From positions 1-7,934 of the forward strand of contig JACXUQ010000049.1 of NCBI GenBank assembly GCA_014763835.1: a stretch of DNA of 7,934 nucleotides, read 5' to 3'. The notes beneath the pieces were generated by a model. That model did not search any database, was not told where the DNA came from, and worked only from the letters and a program-made list of their open reading frames with translations. This stretch comes from Thiotrichales bacterium (GTDB lineage Bacteria; Pseudomonadota; Gammaproteobacteria; Thiomicrospirales; Thiomicrospiraceae). Position numbers and translations under genes: made by a program. Position 1 is the stretch's first letter; the number at the start of each line of letters is the position of its first letter. Positions 7,292-7,934 of this stretch are shown here, in pieces.

Positions 7292-7764
7292 ATACCGTAA
7301 CCCTTTACAATCAAATCAAAAAAAATATGGCTGCCGATTGGATGAGTGAATTGGCGGAAGAAACTCTGAACGTATCTTCTGAAACGATAGACCACAACCT
7401 GGCCTGGTCAAAAATTTCCGAGTTTCAGCCAACCGGTGGTTGGATTCAGACGCTGGATAAAATTGGTTTTTTCCACGATTTTAACTCGGCACAAAAAGAC
7501 GATACGGTTTTAGCTGCAGAACTTCTCAACTCGCAAGGGCAAAGTTTGCACATCCGTCCAGGTAATAAAGGCACTCTGCATATGGTGACATTTCAACCTA
7601 ATGAAGCAGGGCGTTCTTATTATCGAACCGAAAGCAGTCATCAGATTAAACTCGGTAAACAGAAAGGCACGGCAATGTATCACATCTACTGGGAAAAAGA
7701 CGTTCAGGCTACGCAAGCTAAATTTAGCCGCTTAATGCACATTCAGATAGCGGAGACAAACTAA
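7288..7764 (+). CDS. csx19: Csx19-like type III-D accessory protein
   Basis: A 158-residue acidic protein of uncertain biochemical role. I place it with Csx19 (TIGR03984) on weak but consistent signs. The middle pattern AAELLNSQGQSLHIRPGNKG (76-95) resembles the Csx19 strand pair of the type 'EARLF...ELRLWR...G'. It is followed by a YHIYWEKD strand (131-138) and a C-terminal KFSRLMHIQIAE (145-156), like the 'W/F-SRL-x-R-I' ending of that family. Its position inside a csx10-containing operon also fits. It starts with a helical segment (about 5-28). It is not a RAMP: no PG motif or glycine-rich loop is present. The alternative is a Cas11-type small subunit, but the strand-rich middle argues against an all-helical fold. 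GAGG (7274-7277) serves as the ribosome site, and the ATGA overlap couples it to the double Cas7. Confidence 0.6.
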   Translation: MNTVTLYNQIKKNMAADWMSELAEETLNVSSETIDHNLAWSKISEFQPTGGWIQTLDKIGFFHDFNSAQKDDTVLAAELLNSQGQSLHIRPGNKGTLHMVTFQPNEAGRSYYRTESSHQIKLGKQKGTAMYHIYWEKDVQATQAKFSRLMHIQIAETN

Positions 7765-7934
7765 TGACACAGAATGTTACCAATATCATTCAATCTCCGT
7801 TTTTATTTGCTGGATTGAGTCAACAAGTTCATATCCCTAAGTGGCAAAAAGTGAATCAGGATTTGCCATTCCAAGAGGCGCTATGTGGTAGTTTTGAGCT
7901 TCGAATAGAAACGCAAACCCCAACATTGGTTGCG
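7764..7934 (+). CDS. Large CRISPR-associated RAMP protein, TIGR03986-like (partial, 5' end only)
   Basis: The first 57 codons of a gene that runs off the window. The frame is open to base 7934. It starts at ATG 7764, sharing one base with the previous stop (TAATG), with GGAG at 7752-7755 as ribosome site. The N-terminus reads SPFLFAGLSQQVHIPKW (11-27), then DLPFQEALCGSFELRIETQT (33-52) and PTLVA. This matches the opening pattern I associate with the large TIGR03986-type RAMP proteins: a 'PY-x-FVPL-x-x-x-V' segment, then 'D-x-PF-x-x-x-x-G-x-x-E-x-x-x-x-x-x-TP'. The last part is the first ferredoxin-like strand of a RAMP domain. It would be a further Cas7-type subunit. Full length, catalytic residues and any fusion cannot be judged from this fragment. 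Confidence 0.75.
   Translation, partial: MTQNVTNIIQSPFLFAGLSQQVHIPKWQKVNQDLPFQEALCGSFELRIETQTPTLVA

Overview
This window holds most of a type III CRISPR-Cas interference locus that best fits subtype III-D. The evidence is an HD-less Cas10 with an intact GGDD palm motif, a Csx10-type Cas5, several Csm3-like Cas7 (RAMP) domains and a Csx19-like small protein. The host is a bacterium of moderate, slightly AT-rich composition. Gene style and the NE0113-type CARF protein would suit a gammaproteobacterium or related proteobacterium, but nothing in the window fixes the taxon.

Layout. Positions 31-1110 on the minus strand encode a CARF plus winged-helix protein of the NE0113 / 'ring nuclease Csm6' family. 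A 258-bp AT-rich divergent intergenic region (1111-1368) follows, with one reasonable forward promoter. From 1369 to the window edge runs one tightly packed forward operon: an unrecognised two-helix membrane protein (1369-2076), cas10 (2069-3736), a single-domain csm3-like cas7 (3733-4356), csx10 (4353-5858), a double Cas7 (5858-7291), a csx19-like gene (7288-7764) and the start of a further large RAMP gene (7764 onward, cut by the window). Every junction overlaps by 1, 4 or 8 bases, so the operon is probably translationally coupled.

How the parts work together. The RAMP proteins should form a crRNA-guided complex with Cas10 that binds target RNA. Cas10 lacks the HD nuclease domain, so its likely output is cyclic oligoadenylate (cOA) made by the palm domain. 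The CARF protein would sense or degrade that messenger and, through its winged helix, could control the divergent promoters. No HEPN or other obvious nuclease effector is visible. The first gene of the operon is a membrane protein with a cytosolic domain, and it is the best candidate in the window for an undescribed effector or accessory factor. No CRISPR array, cas1, cas2, cas6 or separate cas11 is visible here.
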